The translations under genes were made by a program, and so were the position numbers. A stretch of 17,232 nucleotides of DNA, from NCBI GenBank assembly GCA_910576975.1, contig CAJTJY010000038.1:1-17232 (forward strand), in the 5' to 3' direction. Shown one piece after another: positions 6,815 through 13,928 of this stretch. This stretch comes from an uncultured Lachnospiraceae bacterium (GTDB lineage Bacteria; Bacillota; Clostridia; Lachnospirales; Lachnospiraceae). Below the pieces are notes generated by a model, which did no database searches, had not been told where the DNA came from, and saw only the letters and a program-made list of their open reading frames with translations. Every line of letters begins with the position of its first letter. Positions within the stretch are counted from its first letter, which is position 1.

Positions 6815-8527
6815 ATGGAACTAACTGGAGCTCAATTATTTGTCAAAGCATTAAAAGAGGAATCTGTTACAACGTTATTTGCTTATCCAGGAGGACAGGC
6901 AATAGACTTGTTCCATGCGTTATATGGAGAAAAGGATATCGATGTTATTTTGCCACGCCATGAACAGGGCTTAGTCCATGCAGCAGATGGATATGCCCGT
7001 TCTACAGGCAAGGTAGGAGTCTGCCTTGTAACCAGCGGGCCAGGAGCAACAAATCTTGTCACAGGCATAGCCACTGCCAATTATGACAGCGTTCCACTGG
7101 TCTGTTTTACAGGACAGGTGCCAACCAACCTGATTGGGCATCATGCTTTTCAAGAAGTAGACATCGTAAGCATCACAAGAAGCATCAGCAAATATGCAGT
7201 AACTGTACGAAAAAGAGAAGATTTGGCAGAAACGATCAGCAAGGCCTTTTCAATTGCAACGACGGGAAAGCCGGGCGTAGTCGTTGTTGATTTGCCGAAA
7301 GATGTTCAGAGGGCATACGGCAGTGACAGTTATCAAAAGGGGATAACGACAGAAGGTTATGAGCTGAATACTTGCAATATGGGGCAGTTACATAGGGCGT
7401 TGGATCTTTTGAATCATGCAAAAAAACCTGTTTTTTTGATCGGCGGCGGGGTTAACATTGCCGACGCAAATCAAGAAATGACAAAGCTTGCAGAGATGAC
7501 AGGCGTTCCCGTTGTCACGACTATCATGGGAAAGGGCGCTATCCCGACAACAAACAGTTTGTATGTTGGGAATATAGGCATACATGGAAATTATGCAGCT
7601 AATTTTGCAATCAGTCATTGCGATGTCCTGTTCTCCATAGGAACACGGTTTAATGACCGTATTACTGCAAAAGTTGAAACATTTGCAGCAAATGCGAAGA
7701 TTATCCATATTGACATTGACGCGGCCTCTATTTTCCGCAATATTGTTGTGGATGTTCCTATTATAGCTGACGCGAAAAAGGCGATATGCGCTTTGCTTGA
7801 AAAGGCCAAGCCACTGCGTATCTCAGAATGGACGGATCAAATAAACCATTGGAAAATGGAATATCCAATTGAAATCAAAAAAACTGGCTTGACGCCGCAG
7901 ATGATTATTCAATCGATCAATGAACTATTTAGGGATGCCATTGTCACTACCGATGTAGGACAAAATCAATTATGGACAACACAGTTTCTTGAAATCGACG
8001 GACATAAGAAAATGCTTACATCAGGAGGCTTAGGAACGATGGGATATGGTTTTCCTGCTGCAATCGGAGCCAAGCTTGGCAATCCCCATAAAGATGTTAT
8101 TGTCATCTCTGGTGACGGCGGCATGCAGATGAACATTCAAGAAATGGCGACAGCCATTGTGTACGAATTGCCGATTATCATCTGCATCTTGAATAATGGG
8201 TATTTGGGAAATGTGCGACAATGGCAGGAGATGTTTTATGACAAGCGTTATTCGAGTACCTGCATGCGTTACCGAAAAAACTGTGACACAGACTGTAATA
8301 TTTCGAATCATTGCTGTCCAGACTATACGCCTAATTTTATAGCGCTCGCAAAAAGCTATGGAGCGAAAGGAATTTGCGTTAGAGACGCAGAGGATATAAA
8401 AACAGCTTTGTTAAGTGCGAAGCAGAATACGAAAACACCTACGGTTATCGAATTTATCATAGATAGCAAGATCAACGTCATGCCGATTGTCCCTCCAGGA
8501 AATTCCCTTAATGAGATGATTTTGTAA
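6815..8527 (+). CDS. ilvB: Acetolactate synthase, large (catalytic) subunit, biosynthetic type
   Basis: This 570-residue ThDP enzyme condenses pyruvate with pyruvate or 2-oxobutyrate, the first step of valine, leucine and isoleucine synthesis. The N-terminal PYR domain has the catalytic glutamate in RHEQG (E50). The central domain has the RFNDR segment (278-282) typical of FAD-containing biosynthetic AHAS. The C-terminal PP domain has the ThDP/Mg motif from GDGG (433-436) to NN (460-461) and the RQWQEMFY herbicide-site tryptophan (W470). A cysteine-rich stretch follows (C483, C490, C494, C500, C501), as I recall in many clostridial homologues. AAAGGAGAG precedes the ATG. No ilvN regulatory subunit or other ilv/leu gene is adjacent, so it may pair with a subunit encoded elsewhere or act alone. 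The TetR gene upstream is an unusual partner. Confidence 0.95.
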   Translation: MELTGAQLFVKALKEESVTTLFAYPGGQAIDLFHALYGEKDIDVILPRHEQGLVHAADGYARSTGKVGVCLVTSGPGATNLVTGIATANYDSVPLVCFTGQVPTNLIGHHAFQEVDIVSITRSISKYAVTVRKREDLAETISKAFSIATTGKPGVVVVDLPKDVQRAYGSDSYQKGITTEGYELNTCNMGQLHRALDLLNHAKKPVFLIGGGVNIADANQEMTKLAEMTGVPVVTTIMGKGAIPTTNSLYVGNIGIHGNYAANFAISHCDVLFSIGTRFNDRITAKVETFAANAKIIHIDIDAASIFRNIVVDVPIIADAKKAICALLEKAKPLRISEWTDQINHWKMEYPIEIKKTGLTPQMIIQSINELFRDAIVTTDVGQNQLWTTQFLEIDGHKKMLTSGGLGTMGYGFPAAIGAKLGNPHKDVIVISGDGGMQMNIQEMATAIVYELPIIICILNNGYLGNVRQWQEMFYDKRYSSTCMRYRKNCDTDCNISNHCCPDYTPNFIALAKSYGAKGICVRDAEDIKTALLSAKQNTKTPTVIEFIIDSKINVMPIVPPGNSLNEMIL

Positions 8528-8619
8528 CGTCAGAAAAGTACTAAAACCTAGAAAAGAACGGTTTAAAGTCAGGCATGAGGATGAACAGATAAAAGCAGAA
8601 ATAGTTTGCATAGCAATTA
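8528..8619. other. Gap after ilvB
   Basis: I see no gene and no clear intrinsic terminator in these bases. The next structure is the palindromic element at 8620, which may act as the transcription end. Confidence 0.35.
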
Positions 8620-8796
8620 GGGCAGTCGCACGAATCTATTCACTTGTTCAAAAGTTCTTGCCGCTCATGCGGCAAAGACAGAATGCAAAAAATTATTCTG
8701 GGAAGCTAGCTTCCCAAGATAATCTTTGTGCATTTTGTTTGCATTGCTTTGCAATAGAAACCTTTTGAACAAGTGAATAGATTCGTGCGACTGCCC
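8620..8796. mobile_element. Palindromic MITE-like element with 35-bp perfect inverted arms
   Basis: The left arm (8620-8654, starting GGGCAGTCGCACGAATC) is the exact reverse complement of the right arm (8762-8796). The 107-nt loop contains three hairpins: TTGCCGC/GCGGCAA (8659-8676), a stem topped by the perfect palindrome GGGAAGCTAGCTTCCC (8700-8715) whose flanks also pair (AATGCA ... TGCATT), and TTGCA/TGCAA (around 8739-8752). The whole would fold as a long stem closing a four-way junction, in DNA or RNA. It has no coding capacity. Its size and perfect ends suit a non-autonomous miniature transposon, but no target duplication is obvious (left flank GCAATTA, right flank CATGATC). It lies between convergent genes, so it may also terminate transcription from both sides. 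The family is not recognised. Confidence 0.7.
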
Positions 8797-8814
8797 CATG
8801 ATCCAAGTTGGCAC

Positions 8815-9045
8815 CTATTCTAAATTACTTCGTTTTTCACTAACCGCACGGTTTTCTCCAGACGGAAGATTCTCTGCAAATTCCCCACAACTTATGTCAT
8901 GGCAATTGCCTTCGCTGCAACTGTTACATTGTCTTGCGCAAGGACAGCCAATGCAAACCTGCCCTTCTTTTCTTGCCCTATGCAAATAGCGTATGATGCT
9001 GCCAGTTACACACAATAAAATGATAATGATAATCAAATTTTCCAT
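8815..9045 (-). CDS. FeoB-associated Cys-rich membrane protein
   Basis: A 76-residue protein that begins with a single membrane helix (ENLIIIIILLCVTGSIIRYL, 2-21), then a basic turn and a cysteine cluster C31-x2-C34-x-C36-x3-C40-x2-C43-x4-C48-x4-C53. This is the pattern of the FeoB_associated family, thought to help ferrous iron transport; its exact role is not established. It starts 3 nt after the feoB stop on the same strand, confirming the operon. The C-terminal ~20 residues (AENLPSGENRAVSEKRSNLE) exceed the usual ~50-60-residue family length as I remember it. The frame ends 18 bp from the palindromic element, so the tail may have been altered by that insertion. Confidence 0.85.
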   Translation of the reverse strand: MENLIIIIILLCVTGSIIRYLHRARKEGQVCIGCPCARQCNSCSEGNCHDISCGEFAENLPSGENRAVSEKRSNLE

Positions 9046-9048
9046 AGT

Positions 9049-11076
9049 TTATTTCCCCGTTGCATACTCTTTGGCAATCGTGCCATTGAAAGCGTATTCT
9101 TTATTCAAATTTTTCTTGGCGTTGTTTATCAAGACAGCAACAATGGAAACCAAAATAGCAACCACGGCGAGACCTGCAAGCGCAGCGCTAAGATCAAGAG
9201 AAGAAGGAGCTGTCAAAAGCGTGCCTATCGTGTAAACAAAATATGCTACAGCAAACCCTACGCCAAGTTGGAGCGCAATGCCTCCCCAGACCCATTTCGC
9301 ACTTTTCATCTCGGCGTTCATTGCGCCGATCGCAGCAAAACAGGGCGGCGTATAGAGGTTGAACATCAAATATGCAAGAGCCGCTATCTTAGTGATTGCC
9401 ATGATGCCTGCGACTTCGGTTCCTGTACCTTCCAATAAGGCAAGTTCCTCTGTATCAATCAGGTTTTCCAGACCAACAAAGCAAACGGCAAGCGTCCCAA
9501 CTACATTTTCCTTTGCAATAAAGCCTGTTACCGCAGCCGCAGCAAGCTGCCAGCTGAGAACGCCTACAATTGGAAGCAGCAGATAAGCAAATGGCGAAGC
9601 GACAGATGCCAAAATCGAGGCGTCTGCTGTCTTAGCTACCTGAAATCTCCAGGTAAAGCTCTGCATAATCTGAACGGCTGTATTGCAGAGAAGAATAATG
9701 GTAGCCGCTTTCACAATGTATGCCCATCCACGGCTGCACATGGATGTAAAAGCGCCTGGAAGAGACGGCAGTTTATATTCTGGCAGCTCAATGATGAAGA
9801 AAGACTTTCTTGCCTTATAGCACGTAATCTTATTTACCAATAACGCGCCGAAAAAAATTAGCAAGATGCCAGAAAGGTACATCAATGTGCTTACCCAGCC
9901 AGCATCCTCGAAAAAAGCTCCAGCAAATAAAGAGATCACTGGAATTTTTGCACCACAGGGCATAAATGGACTCAACATGGCAGTAGCCCGGCGCTCACGC
10001 TCATTGCGGATCGTACGGCTCGCCATGATGCCAGGAACTGCACAACCAATGGTAATTACAAAAGGAATCACCGACTTTCCAGAAAGACCGACTTTTTTGA
10101 AAATCGGATCAAGCACGACAGCCACTCGGGACATATAGCCGCAATCCTCAAGCAAGGCAATTAAAAAATACATCACCATGACCAATGGCAAGAATCCGAT
10201 TACCGCCACCACGCCGCCGATTACCCCATCCACAAGCAAGGCTTTCAGTAACGGATTGGCGTTTTCTAAAAATCCACCTACCCAGCCTTGAAAATTTTCC
10301 AACCAGCCCACCAGATAATCCGCAATCGGCGCGCCAACCCAAACTTGTGAGATTTGAAAGACAAAAAACATTACCATAGCGAAAATCGGTATGCCAAGCC
10401 ACTTGTTCGTAAGGAAAGCATCCATCTTATCACTGAAATTTTTCTCTTTTGTAAAAACTTTTCGCTCCTCCACTTCCTTGACAACGCTATTCACAAATTC
10501 AAACCGTTTTCGATCGGCAGCTTCCACAGCCTGCCTGTCAGCCAGATCAATTTCTTCCTGTATGTAGGGCGCTTTCTGCCTAACGGAAGCTTGTGCAACG
10601 GCAGCCTCAATCACAGCTTTCAATCCTTCTGAAACAGTAGAAACAGTATGAATTACGGGACATCCAAGCTTTTCGGACAGAGCCGCTACATCAATTTTCG
10701 TTTCTTTTTTCTGATTCAAATCGCTTTTGTTGAGAGCTACGACAACGGGAACTCCCAGTTCCAGAATTTGCGTTGTAAAAAAAAGACTGCGGCTTAGGTT
10801 CGTGGCGTCTACAATATTGATGATGACATCTGGATTTTCTTTGCGTATATAAGAGCTGGTGACGCTTTCCTCGCTTGTGAATGGCGACATCGAATAAGCG
10901 CCAGGCAAGTCGACAGCGATCAGCGTCTGCCCGCCGCCATAAATCTTTTTGATAGGATGTTCTTTTTTGTCAACAGTGACACCCGCCCAGTTGCCAACCT
11001 TTTCATTTTTTCCGGTAAGCGCGTTATACATCGTAGTCTTACCAGAGTTCGGATTGCCAGTTAATGCAATTCTCAT
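9049..11076 (-). CDS. feoB: Ferrous iron transporter FeoB
   Basis: A 675-residue inner-membrane Fe(II) transporter with an N-terminal G-protein domain. Visible are G1 GNPNSGKT (7-14), the G2 region VGNWAGVTVDKKE (27-39), G3 DLPG (56-59) and G4 NKSD (116-119). The C-terminal half has many hydrophobic helices with the two Gate regions: GCAVPGIMASRTIRNERERR with FMPCGAKIPV, and later TPPCFAAIGAMNAEM. Length is normal for the clostridial type. AAGGAGGAAAG lies about 4-8 nt before the ATG. It is the middle gene of a leftward feoA - feoB - Cys-rich protein operon, but feoA ends 264 bp upstream rather than being adjacent, because a 159-bp palindromic repeat (11102-11260) lies between. A candidate metal-regulator palindrome (11288-11303) lies beyond the repeat. 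Confidence 0.97.
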   Translation of the reverse strand: MRIALTGNPNSGKTTMYNALTGKNEKVGNWAGVTVDKKEHPIKKIYGGGQTLIAVDLPGAYSMSPFTSEESVTSSYIRKENPDVIINIVDATNLSRSLFFTTQILELGVPVVVALNKSDLNQKKETKIDVAALSEKLGCPVIHTVSTVSEGLKAVIEAAVAQASVRQKAPYIQEEIDLADRQAVEAADRKRFEFVNSVVKEVEERKVFTKEKNFSDKMDAFLTNKWLGIPIFAMVMFFVFQISQVWVGAPIADYLVGWLENFQGWVGGFLENANPLLKALLVDGVIGGVVAVIGFLPLVMVMYFLIALLEDCGYMSRVAVVLDPIFKKVGLSGKSVIPFVITIGCAVPGIMASRTIRNERERRATAMLSPFMPCGAKIPVISLFAGAFFEDAGWVSTLMYLSGILLIFFGALLVNKITCYKARKSFFIIELPEYKLPSLPGAFTSMCSRGWAYIVKAATIILLCNTAVQIMQSFTWRFQVAKTADASILASVASPFAYLLLPIVGVLSWQLAAAAVTGFIAKENVVGTLAVCFVGLENLIDTEELALLEGTGTEVAGIMAITKIAALAYLMFNLYTPPCFAAIGAMNAEMKSAKWVWGGIALQLGVGFAVAYFVYTIGTLLTAPSSLDLSAALAGLAVVAILVSIVAVLINNAKKNLNKEYAFNGTIAKEYATGK

Positions 11077-11101
11077 GATGCTTTCCTCCTTTTATCTTTC
11101 A

Positions 11102-11260
11102 TGTACTCTCGGAATTTCTTTTATACCTTTTTTTGGCTGATTTTCTGCCAAATGCATACAAATTTCATCAATGTACCGTCCAGGTATGTCTTATAAATTT
11201 GTGCACATCTGACAAAAAATTTTCTTGCAAAATCAGGCACAAAGAGGAACCGAGAGTACA
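11102..11260. mobile_element. Palindromic repeat, family 2, copy 1 (MITE-like)
   Basis: The ends TGTACTCTCGG (11102-11112) and CCGAGAGTACA (11250-11260) are perfect inverted repeats. Inner segments also pair in order (CTGATTTT with AAAATCAG; GCATACAAATTT with AAATTTGTGCAC; TACC with GGTA), so the element is one long imperfect palindrome. A second copy at 11919-12080 aligns over the full length and shares, for example, a 19-mer (11193-11211 = 12012-12030). It has no coding capacity. It lies 25 bp before the feoB start, between feoA and feoB. The transposase family is unknown. Confidence 0.75.
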
Positions 11261-11287
11261 TTTCCTTATGGAATTAGTCACTTAAGA

Positions 11288-11303
11288 GTTAGTGCTTACT
11301 AAC
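11288..11303. promoter_or_regulatory. Candidate metal-regulator operator 3, upstream of feoB
   Basis: The sequence GTTAGT-GCTT-ACTAAC is a perfect 6+6 palindrome with a 4-bp centre and matches the two sites before feoA. It lies 37 bp past the feoA stop. Discounting the 159-bp repeat, it would be about 52 bp from the feoB start, similar to the ~47 bp of the feoA-proximal site. A DtxR/MntR/IdeR-type repressor is the natural guess. No strong promoter is visible over it. Confidence 0.55.
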
Positions 11304-11340
11304 CACTGGATAAAAAACAAGCCGAAGCATGCTTTCTCTC

Positions 11341-11553
11341 TTATACAACAATTGCCTCGGCTAATTGATGGTCAATATTATATCTGCTCTCCTTAATAGA
11401 AACTACGCACCCTGATTTCTTATGGGAGATAACTGTAATTGCTTCACCACTGTAACATCCAAGTGAAAACAAAAAGGCATTCAATTCCTCATCAGCCGTC
11501 TTTATTTGCCGAATTATATAATCCTTTCCTTCCACTGCATTTTTCAAAGTCAT
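11341..11553 (-). CDS. feoA: FeoA ferrous iron transport accessory protein
   Basis: A 70-residue cytoplasmic SH3-like (FeoA domain) protein that assists FeoB. Typical features are GKDYIIRQIKTADEELNAFLFSLGCYSGEAITVISHK, matching the xxLGxxxGxxIxVxxx core, followed by the ending DHQLAEAIVV, like the usual ALRxxEAxxI terminus. AAAGGGGTGA ends a few bases before the ATG at 11551-11553, so I prefer it to the ATG at 11559 and GTG at 11562. It is the first gene of the leftward feo operon. It has a consensus promoter (11658-11686) and two copies of the 16-bp operator in its leader, which implies repression when iron (or manganese) is sufficient. Confidence 0.9.
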   Translation of the reverse strand: MTLKNAVEGKDYIIRQIKTADEELNAFLFSLGCYSGEAITVISHKKSGCVVSIKESRYNIDHQLAEAIVV

Positions 11554-11600
11554 AATCATCACCCCTTTCTACTTTCAAGAATTAAAAAACATTTCTATTG

Positions 11601-11616
11601 ATTAGTTATAACTAAC
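11601..11616. promoter_or_regulatory. Candidate metal-regulator operator 1 before feoA
   Basis: ATTAGT-TATA-ACTAAC; the inner 14 bp (TTAGTTATAACTAA, 11602-11615) are a perfect palindrome. It lies about 35-50 nt downstream of the predicted feoA transcription start, 47 bp before the ATG, and 34 bp from operator 2. Confidence 0.65.
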
Positions 11617-11634
11617 CAATATCTCTTAAAAATA

Positions 11635-11650
11635 GTTAGTAATAACTAAC
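11635..11650. promoter_or_regulatory. Candidate metal-regulator operator 2 at the feoA transcription start
   Basis: GTTAGT-AATA-ACTAAC, with perfect 6-bp arms, lies directly downstream of the feoA -10 box and covers the predicted start site (about 11651). A repressor here would block initiation. Confidence 0.7.
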
Positions 11651-11657
11651 CATTAAC

Positions 11658-11686
11658 ATTATATATCCATATCTCCCGTTTGTCAA
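11658..11686 (-). promoter_or_regulatory. Consensus sigma-A promoter of feoA
   Basis: On the minus strand TTGACA (11686-11681) and TATAAT (11663-11658) are both perfect consensus hexamers with a 17-bp spacer. Such a strong promoter would be expected to need tight repression, which fits the adjoining palindromes. Confidence 0.85.
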
Positions 11687-11918
11687 TGAATCACTCAAAA
11701 ATTTTTTCAATTTTCTAGCTCTGTCTATTTAAGAGCAATACGCCAAATTTAGGACAAACATAGAGGATTTAAAGAAGAAAGCAAATGGCTATTCCAGAGT
11801 CAAAGACAGATATCAACAATCCAGAGTGTCACAAACACCTATATTAATGAAAGAAATATTTACGATTTTTCAAAATATGATAAAATAATAGTGAAAGTTT
11901 CGGAAGGAGAAGCAAATA
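11687..11918. other. Region between the feoA promoter and repeat copy 2
   Basis: No convincing gene. A start-less plus-strand frame of 51 codons (11733-11888, ...KFRTNIEDLKKKANGYSRVKDRYQQ...) could be a coding remnant. TTTACG (11859-11864) and TAAAAT (11881-11886), 16 bp apart, could be a rightward promoter. It is followed by AAGGAGAAGCAAAT and an ATG at 11918-11920, but that frame enters the repeat and stops after 13 codons. Confidence 0.35.
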
Positions 11919-12080
11919 TGTACTCTCGGAATCTCCCTAATACCTGCTTTTACGGCTGATTTTCCACCAAATGCAGACAAATTTAGTCAACGTGCCATCC
12001 ATGTACGTCTCATAAATTTGTGCACATCTGGCAAATAATCTTGTCGCAAAATCAGACATAAAGGCAAACCTAAGAATACA
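11919..12080. mobile_element. Palindromic repeat, family 2, copy 2 (MITE-like)
   Basis: It starts with the same TGTACTCTCGG (11919-11929) as copy 1 and ends in a decayed terminus (CCTAAGAATACA, ending 12080). Alignment with copy 1 is continuous, with scattered substitutions and small indels. The right end no longer matches the left perfectly, so this copy appears older or less constrained. It lies 57 bp before the chemoreceptor start and directly after a ribosome-binding-site-plus-ATG sequence. Confidence 0.75.
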
Positions 12081-12137
12081 TAAATGTAAAGAGGAGGGGA
12101 GCTTCTTCCTGGTTTACGAAAGAAAGGATGAGGAACA

Positions 12138-13928
12138 GTGTTTGCAAACTTAAAAGTACGCACAAAGCTAATTATTTTGACGGCTGTTGCTGCGGTGTCC
12201 ATGTGCGTCATGGGCATAATGAATATGAACAGTATGGAAGAATCTTACCAGCAATCAATTTCCAGTATGAAACAGGTACTTTATGACGATTATGATGCAC
12301 AGATCAGAGGCCAGGTAGAAAGTGTCATCACCCTGCTAGAGAAAATCTATGCAGAATGCCAAGACGGGGCTTATACAGAAGAAGAGGCAAAAAAACTGGC
12401 GGCAAACATCGTCAGAGAGCTGCGGTATGGGGAGAGCGGATATTTCTGGATTGACACTTATGAGGGAGACAACATAGTGCTTCTTGGCCAAGAGACAGAA
12501 GGAACAAACCGTCTTGACACCAAGGACAGTCATGGCTACCAGATGATAAAAGATATTATCAAAAACGGACGGCAGCAAGACGGGGGCTTTACAGAATATT
12601 ACTATCCCAAAGAAGACAATACAGATGTTTTCCCCAAGCGTGCCTACAGCAAGTCTTTTGAGCCATGGGAGTGGGTTGTAGGGACAGGGAATTATGTAGA
12701 CGAATTAGAGAATTTGGCGGTTGAAAACAATGCGCCCGTAAAAGATATATTTCAGAAGACTAAGATCATCTCGGTCACATCCATCCTAGTGGCTGTGTTG
12801 CTTTTGATTGTCATCGCACTGCTGATTGTAACAGACATAACAAGATCCCTTCATGCGGCGACACAACAGATGAACAGCATGGCAGAAGGAGACTATGCCC
12901 AAAACAATATGAAAAAACTTCTGGGAAGGCGTGATGATTTTGGTCATTTGGCAAACTGCATGGAAGATATGAAGTCTGCCATGGTGAAATTGATCCGCCA
13001 GGTACAGGAAGAATCTGAGACAATCAGCATAGCCGCAGGCTCTGTGGATCAATGCGTTGCAAAATTAAATGACGATATTGCCAGCGTGTCTGCGGCTACG
13101 CAGCAGCTTTCCGCGGGCATGCAGGAAACGGCGGCTACCACGACCATGGCAGACGAAGCGGCTGGCATCATACATACGGCGGTACAGCATATTGCGCAAC
13201 GTTCTCAGGATGGCGCATTGGGAGCCGCCGAGATTAAAGGCAGAGCCAATCAGACGAATCAGAAAATCAAAAGCGCACAAGAAAAAGCGGCGCAGTTGAA
13301 AAAGGAAATTCAAAAGGATCTAGAGACAGCACTGGAAAATGCAAAAGTAATTGAGCAAATTTATGAATTGTCGGGCGTTATTATGAATGTGGTTTCCCAG
13401 ACGAATCTGCTGTCCCTGAATGCGTCTATCGAAGCTGCCAGAGCCGGCGAAGCAGGGAAAGGTTTTGCGGTCGTTGCAGGAGAAATCGGAGATCTTGCAA
13501 ATCAGTCCCGGCAAACGGTCATGAAGATACAAGATGTGACCCAGGAAGTAACAAAAGCCGTAGACAATCTTTCTGCCAACGCACGAAAATTATTGGATTT
13601 CGTTGTAAAGGATGTAACGGCAGATTACGAAGGATTTCTTGCAATTGGCGAGCAGTATGACAAAGACGGCGCTTCGGTGGATGAGCTGATGCGTGAGTTT
13701 AGCGGAATAGCTCAGGAATTGTTTGACAACATGGAGGGAATTAAGAATTCCATGAGCGATATTTCCAGGGCTGCAGAAGAAGGCGCAGAGGGAACCGCAG
13801 AGATTGCACAGCGGGCTTCTGTCATTGCTGGAGAGTCAGCAGAAGTGCTAGATCAGGTTGCCAGGACAAAGCACAGTTCGGAAACGCTGCGCACAGAAAT
13901 AGGAAGATTTCGTATAGATGAAGATTGA
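12138..13928 (+). CDS. Methyl-accepting chemotaxis protein with single-Cache sensor
   Basis: A 596-residue membrane chemoreceptor. TM1 is ~10-29. The extracellular sensor (30-208) has sCache_2 hallmarks: RYGESGYFWIDTYEG (96-110), LGQETEGTN (116-124), DSHGYQMIKDI and FEPWEWVVGTGNYVDE (174-189). TM2 is ~211-232 (SILVAVLLLIVIALLIV), followed by HAMP (~233-287) and a long coiled-coil signalling domain. The CheA/CheW-contacting tip is VVSQTNLLSLNASIEAARAGEAGKGFAVVAGEI (418-450), very close to consensus. There is no C-terminal CheR-tethering pentapeptide. The start is GTG at 12138 with AAAGG/GAGG upstream; the frame is closed just above it. The ligand is unknown; such Cache domains often bind small organic acids. 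It overlaps the next gene by 11 bp. Confidence 0.93.
   Translation: MFANLKVRTKLIILTAVAAVSMCVMGIMNMNSMEESYQQSISSMKQVLYDDYDAQIRGQVESVITLLEKIYAECQDGAYTEEEAKKLAANIVRELRYGESGYFWIDTYEGDNIVLLGQETEGTNRLDTKDSHGYQMIKDIIKNGRQQDGGFTEYYYPKEDNTDVFPKRAYSKSFEPWEWVVGTGNYVDELENLAVENNAPVKDIFQKTKIISVTSILVAVLLLIVIALLIVTDITRSLHAATQQMNSMAEGDYAQNNMKKLLGRRDDFGHLANCMEDMKSAMVKLIRQVQEESETISIAAGSVDQCVAKLNDDIASVSAATQQLSAGMQETAATTTMADEAAGIIHTAVQHIAQRSQDGALGAAEIKGRANQTNQKIKSAQEKAAQLKKEIQKDLETALENAKVIEQIYELSGVIMNVVSQTNLLSLNASIEAARAGEAGKGFAVVAGEIGDLANQSRQTVMKIQDVTQEVTKAVDNLSANARKLLDFVVKDVTADYEGFLAIGEQYDKDGASVDELMREFSGIAQELFDNMEGIKNSMSDISRAAEEGAEGTAEIAQRASVIAGESAEVLDQVARTKHSSETLRTEIGRFRIDED

Noticed and set aside
8798..9235. 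Plus-strand frames opposite feoB and the Cys-rich gene
   Set aside because: They are shadows of well-supported minus-strand genes and have no family features.
8620..12080. CRISPR array or phage attachment sites among the repeats
   Set aside because: The repeats are palindromic elements of two unrelated families, not regularly spaced short repeats, and no integrase is present.
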